Counted from the stretch's first letter, positions 7,994 through 15,649 are shown. The stretch: DNA of 16,837 nucleotides from Methyloceanibacter sp. (GCA_022865725.1 JALHTP010000332.1:1-16837); one strand, 5' to 3'. Notes: generated by a model not told the origin, from the letters alone. A program made the numbers and translations.

Positions 7994-9595
7994 CTAGATC
8001 AGCGCGAGTTTCTTCAGCCGCGACCTGATGGCGCCGGGCTTGCGGCCGAGCCGGGCGGCGATCGCGTCCACACTCTCGCCTTGGCCGTGGCGCAGCACGA
8101 GGTCGTTCTCCTCGGCCGTGGTCCAGGGCGCATAAGCCTGGGCATGGGTCTCCCGCATCGCCGTCACCTCGTAGCTCTTGGGGTAGCCGGAGGAGGGTCG
8201 CGCCGCGCGCGGCTCGCTCAAGGCGCTGGAGGCCGGGCGCCCCTGGCAGGCGGCGAGAAAGGCCGCTTGCGCCCGCTCGAGCGTGCCGGCGTCCCCCGAC
8301 ACGGCGCCCCGCGCCGCCTGCGACGCCGCACGAAACTCGGCGTCCTTCTCCACCGCTTTGGGGTGCACGCGCAAAGCGCGCTCGTTCAAACCCAGCAGAT
8401 GCAACCCGGCAAGGCTCCGCAGCCGCGACAGCGCGACATAGCCCTGGCCGTATTCGAAGGCGCGGCTGAGGTCGATCACGGCTGCGTCGAGCGACATGCC
8501 CTGGCTCTTATGCACGGTCATCGCCCAGGCGAGCCGGAGCGGCACTTGCGTGATGCTCGCGCGCTCCTTGCCGGCCTCGTCGATCTTCCAGGTGGAGGGC
8601 TCCGCCACGATGCGCTTTCCGCCGCGCGTCACGACGACAGGATAACCTTCGTCGGGCTCGAAATTCCCGACCGTCCCGAGCGTGCCGTTGACGTAGCGGC
8701 CGCCCTGATCGTTCTTGGTGAACATCACGGCCGCGCCGGTCTTGAGCTCCAGCGCCTCGGGCGACAGGCAGCCGCGCTTCAGCGCCTGCACGAAGGGCTC
8801 GGGTCCCTTGGCCACCATGCGGAAGCTGTGCGTCTCCGCGCCGAGCTTGGCCAGTTGCTGCTGGTTGATCTCATCGACCGCGGCGTTGTGGGTGAACAGC
8901 CGCGTGCAGCCCTCGGGCCAGCGTCCTTGCGCGATCAGCCGCGACGAAAGCCGCTCGCGATGAACCTCGCCGCAAGCATTGGCGCGGATGGCGTCGAGCA
9001 CTTCGAGGAACGGTCTGTCGCTTTGCCGGTGTTGCTCGGACAGATAGCAGACCGTGGGAGCGAGGTCCCGCCAAGAGGAGGCGGCATGGGCGAACTCCGC
9101 GCCGAACGCATCCTCTCCGTAGGCGAGCGGCAGCATGGAGGGCTCAGTCCCGCGGCGGACGATCGGCGGGAGCTGAAAGAAGTCGCCGACCAGCACCATT
9201 TGCATCCCGCCGAACGGCGACGCCACGCCCTTGATGTGGCGGCAGACCGTGTCGACCAGAGTGAGGCTCCGCGCCGGCAGCATCGAGATTTCGTCGATGA
9301 CCAGCACTTGGGTCCGCTCGATGCGGGTGACGAGACGGCGATTGGCGGCGAGCATGTCGAGATCGCGGCGTTGCAGCGCCTCGCGCACCCCGATCCCGCT
9401 CCAGGCATGAATGGTCACCCCATGCCCGTGCGTGGCCGCGATGCCGGTGGAGGCGGTGTAGGCGAACTCCACGCCTTGGCGCTTCAGCCATTGGAGATAG
9501 CGGTTGACCGTATGGGTCTTGCCGCTGCCCGGCTGGCCGGTGAGGAAGATGGATGCGCCGGTCTTGAGGAGCGCGAGCGCCTCGTCTTGTGTCAT
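7994..9595 (-). CDS. PIF1-family DNA helicase with C-terminal HTH-like domain
   Basis: A 533-residue superfamily 1B helicase related to PIF1/RecD2, ATP-dependent and 5'-3' in characterised relatives. Seen in order: Walker A GQPGSGKT (20-27), motif Ia TASTGIAA (47-54), Walker B VIDEISML (99-106), motif III GDFFQLPP (137-144), SEQHRQ (186-191), motif V AMTVHKSQG (358-366), motif VI YVALSRLRS (386-394). Characterised PIF1 proteins unwind G-quadruplexes and stalled forks. After a variable linker (about 415-488), residues 489-533 (PWTTAEENDLVLRHGQGESV, then AIAARLGRKPGAIRSRLKKL) form a Myb/HTH-like DNA-binding tail. Upstream of and in the same direction as uvrA with a 109-base gap, so cotranscription is possible. 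The start has a gaggg site 10 bases away. Confidence 0.93.
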   Translation of the reverse strand: MTQDEALALLKTGASIFLTGQPGSGKTHTVNRYLQWLKRQGVEFAYTASTGIAATHGHGVTIHAWSGIGVREALQRRDLDMLAANRRLVTRIERTQVLVIDEISMLPARSLTLVDTVCRHIKGVASPFGGMQMVLVGDFFQLPPIVRRGTEPSMLPLAYGEDAFGAEFAHAASSWRDLAPTVCYLSEQHRQSDRPFLEVLDAIRANACGEVHRERLSSRLIAQGRWPEGCTRLFTHNAAVDEINQQQLAKLGAETHSFRMVAKGPEPFVQALKRGCLSPEALELKTGAAVMFTKNDQGGRYVNGTLGTVGNFEPDEGYPVVVTRGGKRIVAEPSTWKIDEAGKERASITQVPLRLAWAMTVHKSQGMSLDAAVIDLSRAFEYGQGYVALSRLRSLAGLHLLGLNERALRVHPKAVEKDAEFRAASQAARGAVSGDAGTLERAQAAFLAACQGRPASSALSEPRAARPSSGYPKSYEVTAMRETHAQAYAPWTTAEENDLVLRHGQGESVDAIAARLGRKPGAIRSRLKKLALI

Positions 9596-9738
9596 GCTTG
9601 GTACGCCCTCGGGGCCGCGCGCCCCAGTACGAGCCTAAGTCGGAGGGGCCCCGAGCGGCAAGGGGCAGGCACCTGACCTCGACGCCACCCTTGGGTTGGC
9701 CTCCGATCCTGTGCTAATTCTGATCCATTACGAAACTC

Positions 9739-9954
9739 ATGGAGAAGGCGCTCGAGGCCGTGCGCGACTGGCCCAAAGATCGCCAAGACGAAGCCGCCGC
9801 GCTTCTTCTGGCGCTCGATCGTCTCGGCACCACGCCCTACCGCGCCACAGCCGACGAACTCCGCGCGATCGATGAGGCACTTCAGCAGGTGGCGCGCGGC
9901 GAGCGGGCGACCCCAGCTCAAGTGGAAGATGCCTTCGCGCGCTTCCGCAAGTGA
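9739..9954 (+). CDS. Orphan antitoxin of a ParE/RelE-type pair
   Basis: A 71-residue protein: MEKALEAVRDWPKDRQDEAA, then ALLLALDRLGTTPYRATADE, then LRAIDEALQQVARGERATPA and QVEDAFARFRK. The W-P-x-x-R-Q-x-x-A centre, YxLTxEE-like turn (here YRATADEL) and GExATxxxVxxxF end are typical of antitoxins that precede RelE/ParE toxins. No good ribosome site lies before the ATG. The partner toxin gene begins with the expected overlap at 9951 but is broken after 16 codons, so the antitoxin now stands alone. It may be drifting, or may serve to neutralise related toxins elsewhere. Confidence 0.82.
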   Translation: MEKALEAVRDWPKDRQDEAAALLLALDRLGTTPYRATADELRAIDEALQQVARGERATPAQVEDAFARFRK

Positions 9955-10001
9955 GGATCGCGTACAGCCCGAGGGCTGTAGCCGACTTGGCGGAAGAATA
10001 A
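9951..10001 (+). pseudogene. Truncated ParE/RelE toxin, first 16 codons only
   Basis: A GTG at 9951-9953 overlaps the antitoxin stop codon (GTGA). The frame reads VRIAYSPRAVADLAEE and then TAA at 9999-10001. The (M)RIxYxPRAxxDLxEI-type start is the standard N-terminus of ParE toxins, whose full length is about 95 residues. The rest is missing: the REP doublet starts 8 bases after the stop and nothing beyond it (10095-10196) resembles the remainder of a toxin. This was found by reading across the antitoxin stop; it is too short to be called by length alone. Confidence 0.75.
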
Positions 10002-10008
10002 GAAAATC

Positions 10009-10094
10009 GTCATGCCCGGCCTTGTGCCGGGCATCCACGAATTTCCTTTCGAGAATCAAAAACGTGGATGGCCGGGACAAGCCCGGCCATGACG
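10009..10094. repeat. REP-like palindrome doublet
   Basis: The left hairpin 10009-10040 has gcccggc-cttgt-gccgggc followed by atccacg. The right hairpin 10063-10094 has the exact reverse complement of the GGCCGGGCTTGTCCCGGCC core. Together they form an inverted pair with a 22-base spacer. It sits right at the breakpoint of the ParE-like toxin gene. Confidence 0.88.
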
Positions 10095-10196
10095 AAGCTG
10101 TGTTTTCCGAAGCAACGTTCTGTTTGAAAACGCCGTACGCTTGAGTGCGGGCAAAGGATGACGGCGGCGCACTGGTCGTGCATAGATGCGGGCCGC

Positions 10197-10784
10197 ATGA
10201 GACCCTCCCGCATCATGACTCTCTCGCGCGCTCAGACAGGGCTGCTCGTCACCGGTATCGTCGCCGCGGCGGCGCTCATTCTTTATCTGATGGGCCATCC
10301 GCTCATCTGCAAATGCGGTTATGTGAAGCTCTGGCATTTCGACGTGCAAAGCGCGGAGAATTCCCAGCACCTCATCGACTGGTACACGCCCTCCCACATC
10401 ATTCACGGCTTTCTCTTCTATGGGCTGCTCTGGCTCGTGTCGCGCTTCGTGCCGTTGTCCTTCGGCATGCGGCTCGTGCTCGCCGTCGCCGTCGAGGCCT
10501 CATGGGAGGTCGTCGAGAACACCGACTTCGTCATCAATCATTATCGCGAGATGACCATCTCGCTCGATTATTACGGCGACAGCGTCATCAATTCGGTGAG
10601 CGACATTCTCTTCATGGTGCTCGGCTTCTTCCTCGCCGCGCGAATGCCGGTCTGGCTCACGGTGCTCATCGCGGTCGCGCTCGAGGTTTTCATCGGCGCC
10701 ATGATCAGGGACAATCTGACGCTGAATGTCCTGATGTTCGTCTGGCCGCTCGATTCCGTCCTGCAATGGCAGCAGGGACGCTAG
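10197..10784 (+). CDS. UPF0314/DUF2585 membrane protein
   Basis: A 195-residue integral membrane protein of the UPF0314 (DUF2585) family, nearly confined to Rhizobiales as I know it. Family hallmarks: ICKCGYVKLWHFDVQS, then SENSQHLIDWYTPSHIIHGF-type sequence (here AENSQHLIDWYTPSHIIHG), the WEVVENTDFVINHYRE segment, DYYGDSVINSVSD and the RDNLTLNVLM end. Hydrophobic helices surround these loops (about five). Function is unknown; the conserved Cys, His, Glu and Asp residues at the membrane edge look like a metal or catalytic site (inference). The start is uncertain: ATG at 10158, 10197 or 10215 are possible, and I prefer 10197 because family members have only a short tail before the first helix. 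It ends 14 bases from the convergent MAPEG gene. Confidence 0.92.
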   Translation: MRPSRIMTLSRAQTGLLVTGIVAAAALILYLMGHPLICKCGYVKLWHFDVQSAENSQHLIDWYTPSHIIHGFLFYGLLWLVSRFVPLSFGMRLVLAVAVEASWEVVENTDFVINHYREMTISLDYYGDSVINSVSDILFMVLGFFLAARMPVWLTVLIAVALEVFIGAMIRDNLTLNVLMFVWPLDSVLQWQQGR

Positions 10785-10798
10785 AGCATGATCCGAGA

Positions 10799-11410
10799 TC
10801 AAATCCGAATGGTTAGGCCGAACGCCATGCGGAGAATGAGCCAGAGATAGACCGCGACCGTCGGATAGAAGGTGATGCCGAAGCCGAAGGCGCGCACATA
10901 AGGGTTGTAGTGGTAGCCGATCCAGAACAGCACGCGCCCCAGCAGGAACAGGCCCGTGAGGATGATGAGGCTGCGCGCCTCCTCGGGCGGGCAATAGAGC
11001 GCCATTCCCGCATTGCCGATGAAATAGGCGATGAACTGCTCGAACGTGTTGAGGATGAAGCGCGTGTTGATGTCGAGCGCGGAATTGGGTTTGGCCGTGC
11101 GGCCGACCCACATGCTCGGGTCGAGGCGCTGCGCGGCGACGATGCAGATGGCGAGCACCGCAGGCACAATGGCGATGACGGCATCCTTGATGACGAGCGC
11201 GATGCGATCGCCGAGCGTCCAATCGGTCGGCACCCAGTCCCAAAGCAGCTTGGCCAGGGCGAAGACGACGCAAGCGAACACCCAGTTCCCGACCAGGACG
11301 AAGATGAAGGGCCATTGCCGGGCGGTGAAGCCGAGAACTTGCGCGCGCGGGTGACGCCGTGCGGCTGTGCGGCGCTTGGGCGTTTGTCTCTGCTCAACGG
11401 ATCGCTGCAT
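10799..11410 (-). CDS. MAPEG-family membrane protein
   Basis: A 203-residue membrane protein with four hydrophobic segments and the MAPEG pattern (membrane-associated proteins in eicosanoid and glutathione metabolism). The Arg/Asn-containing stretch DINTRFILNTFEQFIAYF and the later YHYNPYVRAFGFGITFYP, just before the last helix, are typical of it. The N-terminal 35 residues are basic and polar, then TM1 (WPFIFVLVGNWVFACVVF). Bacterial MAPEG proteins are mostly uncharacterised; some have glutathione transferase or peroxidase activity, so a detoxifying role is possible but not shown. The ATG at 11408-11410 has a strong aggggag site 3-5 bases upstream, better than an ATG at 11449. It is transcribed away from ssb and towards the UPF0314 gene. 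Confidence 0.88.
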   Translation of the reverse strand: MQRSVEQRQTPKRRTAARRHPRAQVLGFTARQWPFIFVLVGNWVFACVVFALAKLLWDWVPTDWTLGDRIALVIKDAVIAIVPAVLAICIVAAQRLDPSMWVGRTAKPNSALDINTRFILNTFEQFIAYFIGNAGMALYCPPEEARSLIILTGLFLLGRVLFWIGYHYNPYVRAFGFGITFYPTVAVYLWLILRMAFGLTIRI

Positions 11411-11546
11411 GTCTCCCCTCGTCTTGGCCTCAAGGCGAGCAAGCTTCAAAGCTGGACGCGCCGCCGCTTCATCCCCACCCGATCGTCAGTTCTTAAGCCA
11501 TAGGGCGGGGCTCTGGAAACCTCAAGACGCCACGCTGGACGTAAAA

Positions 11547-11561
11547 GAACAAAACGTGTAC
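11547..11561. promoter_or_regulatory. Candidate LexA (SOS) box upstream of ssb
   Basis: GAAC-aaaacgt-GTAC fits the alphaproteobacterial LexA direct-repeat box GAAC-N7-GAAC with one mismatch in the second half, and it has the A-rich spacer start (GAACAAAA) usual in that group. It lies 136 bases before the ssb start and 137 bases before the divergent MAPEG start. ssb and uvrA are classic SOS genes, which raises its likelihood. No second box was seen at uvrA. Confidence 0.5.
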
Positions 11562-11696
11562 AAGCATGATATGGCCCTGGCTTGGGACCGGTGGCCTGTG
11601 GACAGGGGCTCTGCCGTCTGGCAGGCCGCGTCGTGCGGGCGGTAGAGTGGCCGGGCGCAAGCCCGCGCTTAAATCCCCGAGAGGAGGTTTCGTCAC

Positions 11697-12173
11697 ATGG
11701 CCGGATCGGTCAACAAGGTCATCCTGGTCGGCAATCTCGGAGCCGACCCTGAAGTTCGCCAAACCCAGGATGGACGGCCCATCGTCAATCTCCGCCTCGC
11801 CACCAGCGAGAACTGGCGCGACAAGGCGACCGGCGAGCGGCGCGAGAAGACCGAATGGCATCGCGTGGTCATCTTCAACGAGAATCTCGCCAAGATCGCC
11901 GAGCAATATCTGAAGAAGGGCTCGAAAGTGTATATCGAGGGACAGCTTCAGACGCGGAAATGGCAGGACCAGTCGGGCCAGGAGCGCTATTCGACCGAAG
12001 TGGTGCTGCAACAATATCGCGGCGAGCTCACCATGCTTGACGGCAAGCGCGATAGCACGGGCGAAAGCGAGCCGCGGGGCGGGGGCGATTTCGGACGATC
12101 CGGGCCGTTCACCGGCGCCGGCGGCAAGGGCGCCGCCTTCGACAAGGAACTCGACGACGAGATCCCGTTCTAG
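11697..12173 (+). CDS. ssb: Single-stranded DNA-binding protein
   Basis: A 158-residue SSB that coats single-stranded DNA as a tetramer in replication, recombination and repair. Residues 1-112 are the OB fold: NKVILVGNLGADPEVRQTQD, the NLRLATSE strand, EWHRVVIFNENLAKIAEQYL and GSKVYIEGQLQTRKWQD are all canonical. The linker (about 113-148) is Gly-rich and disordered. The tail ends DKELDDEIPF, matching the DDDIPF-type acidic tip that recruits partner proteins. Length is usual for the class. A strong gaggagg site lies 9 bases before the ATG. The 285-base leader holds a candidate LexA box and a cgggc-gcaa-gcccg hairpin at 11652-11665. The uvrA/ssb/gyrA grouping is typical of Rhizobiales. Confidence 0.99.
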   Translation: MAGSVNKVILVGNLGADPEVRQTQDGRPIVNLRLATSENWRDKATGERREKTEWHRVVIFNENLAKIAEQYLKKGSKVYIEGQLQTRKWQDQSGQERYSTEVVLQQYRGELTMLDGKRDSTGESEPRGGGDFGRSGPFTGAGGKGAAFDKELDDEIPF

Positions 12174-12225
12174 CGCGTGAGCTCTGCCGGCGCGGGACGC
12201 CCCGCACGCGGGCGCCATGCCGCGG

Positions 12226-12247
12226 GCGTTAAGCACACGCTTAACGC
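12226..12247 (+). terminator. Possible terminator hairpin after ssb
   Basis: gcgttaagc-acac-gcttaacgc is a perfect 9-bp stem with a 4-base loop, about 53 bases after the ssb stop codon. No clear T-run follows (tgttcgg). It could end ssb transcription or be an operator for the acyltransferase gene 115 bases further on. Confidence 0.35.
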
Positions 12248-12361
12248 TGTTCGGAGCCTAAGCTGTCGGCTGATCTGTCCCGCCGGTATGGTCCTTGCAG
12301 GGAGTGAGACGCGCGCAAGCCGCGCGTGTCGTTAGGCCGAAGCAGGCCTCGGGATGGACCG

Positions 12362-13507
12362 ATGGCGAACACGATCGCCGCTCTGCTTCACGGCAGAGAC
12401 AACAATTTCAATCTGATCAGGTTCCTCGCGGCCTCGGCCGTGATCCTGGATCACAGCTTCGCCCTGGTCGCCCACGACCAGGCGGCGGCCTTGCCTGTCG
12501 ACGTCGAGAGCCTCGAGATCGGCAAGGTGGCGGTCGATGTGTTCTTCATCATCTCTGGCTTTCTCGTCACCCGCAGCGTGGTGACGCAGCCGACCCTCGT
12601 CGACTACGGCGTGGCGCGCTTCCTGCGCCTGTTCCCGGGGCTGTTCGTCGCCACCGTCTTCATCGCCTTCGTGCTCGGTCCGCTCGTGACCCTCGTCTCG
12701 TGGCAGGATTATTTCAGCGATCCGCGGCCCTGGCTGTTTGTGCCGCTCACCGCCTCGCTCATCACCCATACGCTGACGCTGCCGGGCGTCTTCGACGCGG
12801 TGCCGGAGAGCGGGGTGATCGACCCGCCGCTCTGGACCTTGCGCTACGAGTCGATGTGCTACGTCCTGCTGGCAATCTTCGCAGGGTTGGGCATGCTCGC
12901 CACGCGCGGCCGCGCGGCGCTGACGCTGGCGCTGATCTTCGGCGGCTATGTCTTCGTCACCTTCACAACCTCGCTCCGCGGGAACATCTCGGCCATCGAC
13001 AGCTTGGCCCGTTTCGTCCTCTGCTTCTTCGTGGGCGGCGCGCTCTATCTCTTCGCCGACAGGATCAGACTGGGACTTGGCGTGGCGCTGCTGCTTGGCC
13101 TCGCCGCGGTCGCCGCCTACGGAACGCCGGTCTTCGAGATGGCGTACAAACTGGCGCTCGGCTACGGCCTCATCTGGTTTGCCCTCGTGCCCGCGGGACC
13201 CATCCGGCGCTTCAACCTGATCGGCGACTATTCCTACGGCCTCTACATCCTCTGCGTTCCCATCCTGCAGAGTTTCGTGATGCTCGATCCCGCGATCACG
13301 CCCGGGGCGCTTTTCGTCTGCAGCTTCCCGGCCGTGCTCGCTCTCGCCGTGCTGTCATGGCACTTCGTCGAGCATCCGGCCCTCATGCGCAAGGCCTGGG
13401 CGGGGGATTGCGTGGGCAGCCTCCTGCACGGCGTCCGCGAGCGGCTCGCGGCCTCGTTTAAATCGGGCGCGGCGGCCAAGGCGCTCAAGGTGCGCGAAGC
13501 GCGGTAG
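12362..13507 (+). CDS. Acyltransferase-3 family membrane protein (OafA-like)
   Basis: A 381-residue protein with about ten hydrophobic helices and the acyltransferase-3 pattern: NFNLIRFLAASAVILDHSFA near the N-terminus (with the Arg and His of the RFxAAxxVxxxH motif), VDVFFIISGFLVTRSV, ARFLRLFPGLF, a loop with LWTLRYESMCYV, and DYSYGLYILCVPILQ before a closing WHFVEHPALM. Family members move acetyl or other acyl groups onto surface sugars such as O-antigen, exopolysaccharide or Nod factors; the acceptor here is unknown, and no polysaccharide genes are nearby. The C-terminal 35 residues are basic and cytoplasmic. The start has a gggatgga site close by. It stands alone, with 105 bases to the next gene. 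Confidence 0.93.
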   Translation: MANTIAALLHGRDNNFNLIRFLAASAVILDHSFALVAHDQAAALPVDVESLEIGKVAVDVFFIISGFLVTRSVVTQPTLVDYGVARFLRLFPGLFVATVFIAFVLGPLVTLVSWQDYFSDPRPWLFVPLTASLITHTLTLPGVFDAVPESGVIDPPLWTLRYESMCYVLLAIFAGLGMLATRGRAALTLALIFGGYVFVTFTTSLRGNISAIDSLARFVLCFFVGGALYLFADRIRLGLGVALLLGLAAVAAYGTPVFEMAYKLALGYGLIWFALVPAGPIRRFNLIGDYSYGLYILCVPILQSFVMLDPAITPGALFVCSFPAVLALAVLSWHFVEHPALMRKAWAGDCVGSLLHGVRERLAASFKSGAAAKALKVREAR

Positions 13508-13612
13508 CGCAAATTAACGAGCCGCACGGCTCGCCAAGCGCGCGCTATAGGCCCGCAGCGGAATCAGCCAGTATCCGCTCCGCAAACGTCCATCGAGCGG
13601 AAAGGCTGCGCT

Positions 13613-14917
13613 ATGCGGTGCCTCGTGACCGGGGCTTACGGCTTCATCGGCAGCGCGGTCGTGGCTGCGCTTAGGCGCGAAGGCCTCACCGTGATCGGCG
13701 CCGGGCGCGACCTCGAGCTGGGGCGCCGCCTCGTGCCGGACATCGAATGGATCGCATGCAACTTCAATAAAGACATCGAGGTCGCGCATTGGATGCCCCG
13801 CCTCAAGGACATCGACGCCGTGGTCAATTGCGTCGGCATCCTGCAGGGAAGCCTGCGCGACGACGCGAGCCGCATCCACGGCGAGGCGACCATCGCTCTG
13901 TTCGCGGCCTGCGCCGCCGCCTCCATCAAGCGCCTGGTGCATGTCTCCGCCGTGAGCGCCGAGGCCGATGTCGCGAGCTCCTATGCAAGCTCCAAGGCCA
14001 AGGCCGACGCCGCGCTGAAGACTCTCGATGTGAACTGGCTGATCGTGAAGCCGTCGCTTGTCATCGGGCGGGGGAGCTATGGCGGCACGTCCCTGATGCG
14101 GGGGCTCGCCGGGCTTCCTTGCGTGCTGCCTCTACCGGGGGCAGGAAAAGAGCGCTTCCAGCCGATCGCGCTCGAGGATCTTGCCTCCGGCCTCGCGGCG
14201 CTTGCCGCCAAGGATGCGCCGGCACGAACCACGCTCTATGCCGCGGGGCCTGAGACGTTGAGCATTCGCGACATCCTCGTCGCCTATCGCGCCTGGCTCG
14301 GCTTCGGGGAGGCGCGCGAGCTCGCTGTGCCTCTGCCGCTGCTGCGCTTCCTGCTCGGGCTTGGCGATGTCGCGGGCTGGCTCGGTCATGCCTCGCCGGC
14401 AAGGACCACCTCGCTTACGCAGATGCGCTACGACACGCTCGTCGACGGCGCTTCGTTCGCGCGTGCCTGTTCCGGCGGCGTGAAGGGCTTCAGAGAGACG
14501 CTGCAATTATCGCCAGCGACGTTGCAGGACCGCCTGCATGCGCGCAGCGTCTTCGCCGTTCCGCTGTTGCAGATCACGCTTGCCGCGTTTTGGATCTTGA
14601 CCGGCGTGTTGACGCTCATGCCGGAGAGCTTCGCGGGCGCCGTGGCGCTGGTCGCCAATGCGGGGCTCGATGCTGGTTTCGCCAAGGCGCTGGTGGCAAT
14701 CGCCTCCATCGCCGACATTATGGCCGGCGCGGCCTTTCTCTTGCCGGGCTGGGTGAGGCGGGCAGGGCTGGCGCAGCTCGTCTTGAGCGCGATCTATCTC
14801 GTCGGCTTGAGTTTGCTGTCGCCCGCGCTGTGGATCGAGCATTTCGGGCCTCTGCTGAAGGTCGTGCCGATGATGGCCGCGACGGCGGTGGTGATGGCGT
14901 TCCAGGAAAAGCGCTAG
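13613..14917 (+). CDS. NAD(P)-binding epimerase-like protein fused to a DoxX-like membrane domain
   Basis: A 434-residue two-domain protein. Residues 1-300 are an atypical SDR/NmrA-like domain: dinucleotide site TGAYGFIGS (GxxGxxG, residues 7-13), DxxVNCVGILQ (68-78), a YASSK motif (Tyr124, Lys128), and LIVKPSLVIGRGSYGG. Residues about 315-432 form four membrane helices resembling DoxX (ITLAAFWILTGVLTLMPESF; ADIMAGAAFLLPGWVRRAGL). SDR-DoxX fusions are known in proteobacteria but have no firm function; a membrane-bound NAD(P)-dependent redox role is an inference. It is followed 10 bases later by a DUF2269 gene, clearly one operon. The ATG is preceded by a gcggaaagg site about 8 bases away. Confidence 0.9.
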   Translation: MRCLVTGAYGFIGSAVVAALRREGLTVIGAGRDLELGRRLVPDIEWIACNFNKDIEVAHWMPRLKDIDAVVNCVGILQGSLRDDASRIHGEATIALFAACAAASIKRLVHVSAVSAEADVASSYASSKAKADAALKTLDVNWLIVKPSLVIGRGSYGGTSLMRGLAGLPCVLPLPGAGKERFQPIALEDLASGLAALAAKDAPARTTLYAAGPETLSIRDILVAYRAWLGFGEARELAVPLPLLRFLLGLGDVAGWLGHASPARTTSLTQMRYDTLVDGASFARACSGGVKGFRETLQLSPATLQDRLHARSVFAVPLLQITLAAFWILTGVLTLMPESFAGAVALVANAGLDAGFAKALVAIASIADIMAGAAFLLPGWVRRAGLAQLVLSAIYLVGLSLLSPALWIEHFGPLLKVVPMMAATAVVMAFQEKR

Positions 14918-14927
14918 AGAGGAAAGC

Positions 14928-15398
14928 GTGGATTTCTATCTCGCGCTCAAATTCCTGCATGTGATCGGCGCCGCGGTTCTATTCGGCACCGGGCTCGGCA
15001 TCGCCTTCTTTCAGTTCAGGGCAGGCCGCATGGAGAACCCCGCCGCTATCGCCGCGACCCTCAGGACCGTGGTCGTCGCCGACTATCTCTTCACCGCCAT
15101 GGCCGCCGTGCTCCAGCCAGTCACCGGCATCCTGCTGGTTCATCTTCGCGGGGTTAGCCTCGACCAGACCTGGATCGCCGCCAGCCTCGCGCTCTATGTG
15201 CTGATCGGCGCATGCTGGCTTCCCGTCGTGGTGCTGCAAATCAGGATGCGCGATCTTGCCCAACGCGGCGTGGCGGCGGGAGAACCGGCGCTGCCGCCGC
15301 GCTACCATCGTCTCGCGCGCGTTTGGTTCTGGCTCGGCTGGCCCGCCTTCCTGGCGATGCTCGCCATTTTCTGGCTGATGATCGCCAAGCCTGCGTGA
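14928..15398 (+). CDS. DUF2269 integral membrane protein
   Basis: A 156-residue membrane protein with four hydrophobic helices at about 3-25, 47-72, 83-103 and 131-153. The start FYLALKFLHVIGAAVLFGTG, with His in the first helix, and the later QPVTGILLV and YHRLARVWFWLGWPAF segments are typical of DUF2269. Function is unknown; the conserved His near the membrane faces suggests heme or quinone contact by analogy only. It starts with GTG at 14928, preceded by agagga six bases away, and only 10 bases after the SDR-DoxX stop codon. The pair therefore probably works together at the membrane. Confidence 0.88.
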   Translation: MDFYLALKFLHVIGAAVLFGTGLGIAFFQFRAGRMENPAAIAATLRTVVVADYLFTAMAAVLQPVTGILLVHLRGVSLDQTWIAASLALYVLIGACWLPVVVLQIRMRDLAQRGVAAGEPALPPRYHRLARVWFWLGWPAFLAMLAIFWLMIAKPA

Positions 15399-15431
15399 GG
15401 CGCGCCAGGGTGTTGCATCAGGATTTTGGGT

Positions 15432-15467
15432 GATCGCTTAGCGATCGGGCCGGGGCCGCAAGGCCCC
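15432..15467 (+). terminator. Tandem hairpins after the DUF2269 gene
   Basis: Two perfect hairpins in a row: gatcgc-tta-gcgatc (15432-15446) and ggggcc-gcaa-ggcccc (15452-15467, GNRA-type loop). They lie 34 bases after the stop codon. No T-run follows, so classical intrinsic termination is doubtful. They may insulate the operon from gyrA. Confidence 0.4.
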
Positions 15468-15556
15468 TGACCGGCTGCTAGAACAACGTCTTCCGCGACT
15501 CGATCGTTCCCGCGTTTCTGTTTTTCGACTCGACTTTCCGTGGGCTGACGATTAAC

Positions 15557-15577
15557 CCTTGGCGCGCAACGCCAAGG
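15557..15577. repeat. Inverted repeat in the gyrA upstream region
   Basis: ccttggcg-cgcaa-cgccaagg is a perfect 8-bp stem with a 5-base loop. It lies about 95 bases upstream of the predicted gyrA promoter. The remaining part of the 389-base gap 15399-15787 contains the tandem hairpins, this repeat and the promoter; I see no gene in it. Confidence 0.4.
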
Positions 15578-15649
15578 CGTCTGTGTGGTGACAAACTAAC
15601 GCATTGAAGAAATTGGCGAATCAAGACGCCCTCCGCGCCCTTTGCGTGG

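Noticed and set aside
7970..9676. Long plus-strand open frame of 568 codons opposite the PIF1-like gene
   Set aside because: It is the antisense shadow of a clear helicase gene; in GC-rich DNA such frames arise by codon bias, and its translation is low-complexity with no family motifs.
10785..10815. gagcatgatcc-like sequence between the convergent UPF0314 and MAPEG genes
   Set aside because: It resembles the start of a common Rhizobiales repeat (GAGCATGATCC...), but the match is short and overlaps the MAPEG stop region; not enough to call.
12295..13461. Plus-strand open frame of 388 codons overlapping the acyltransferase gene
   Set aside because: Arg/Pro/Ala-rich translation without motifs, in a different frame of the same strand as a clear acyltransferase-3 protein.
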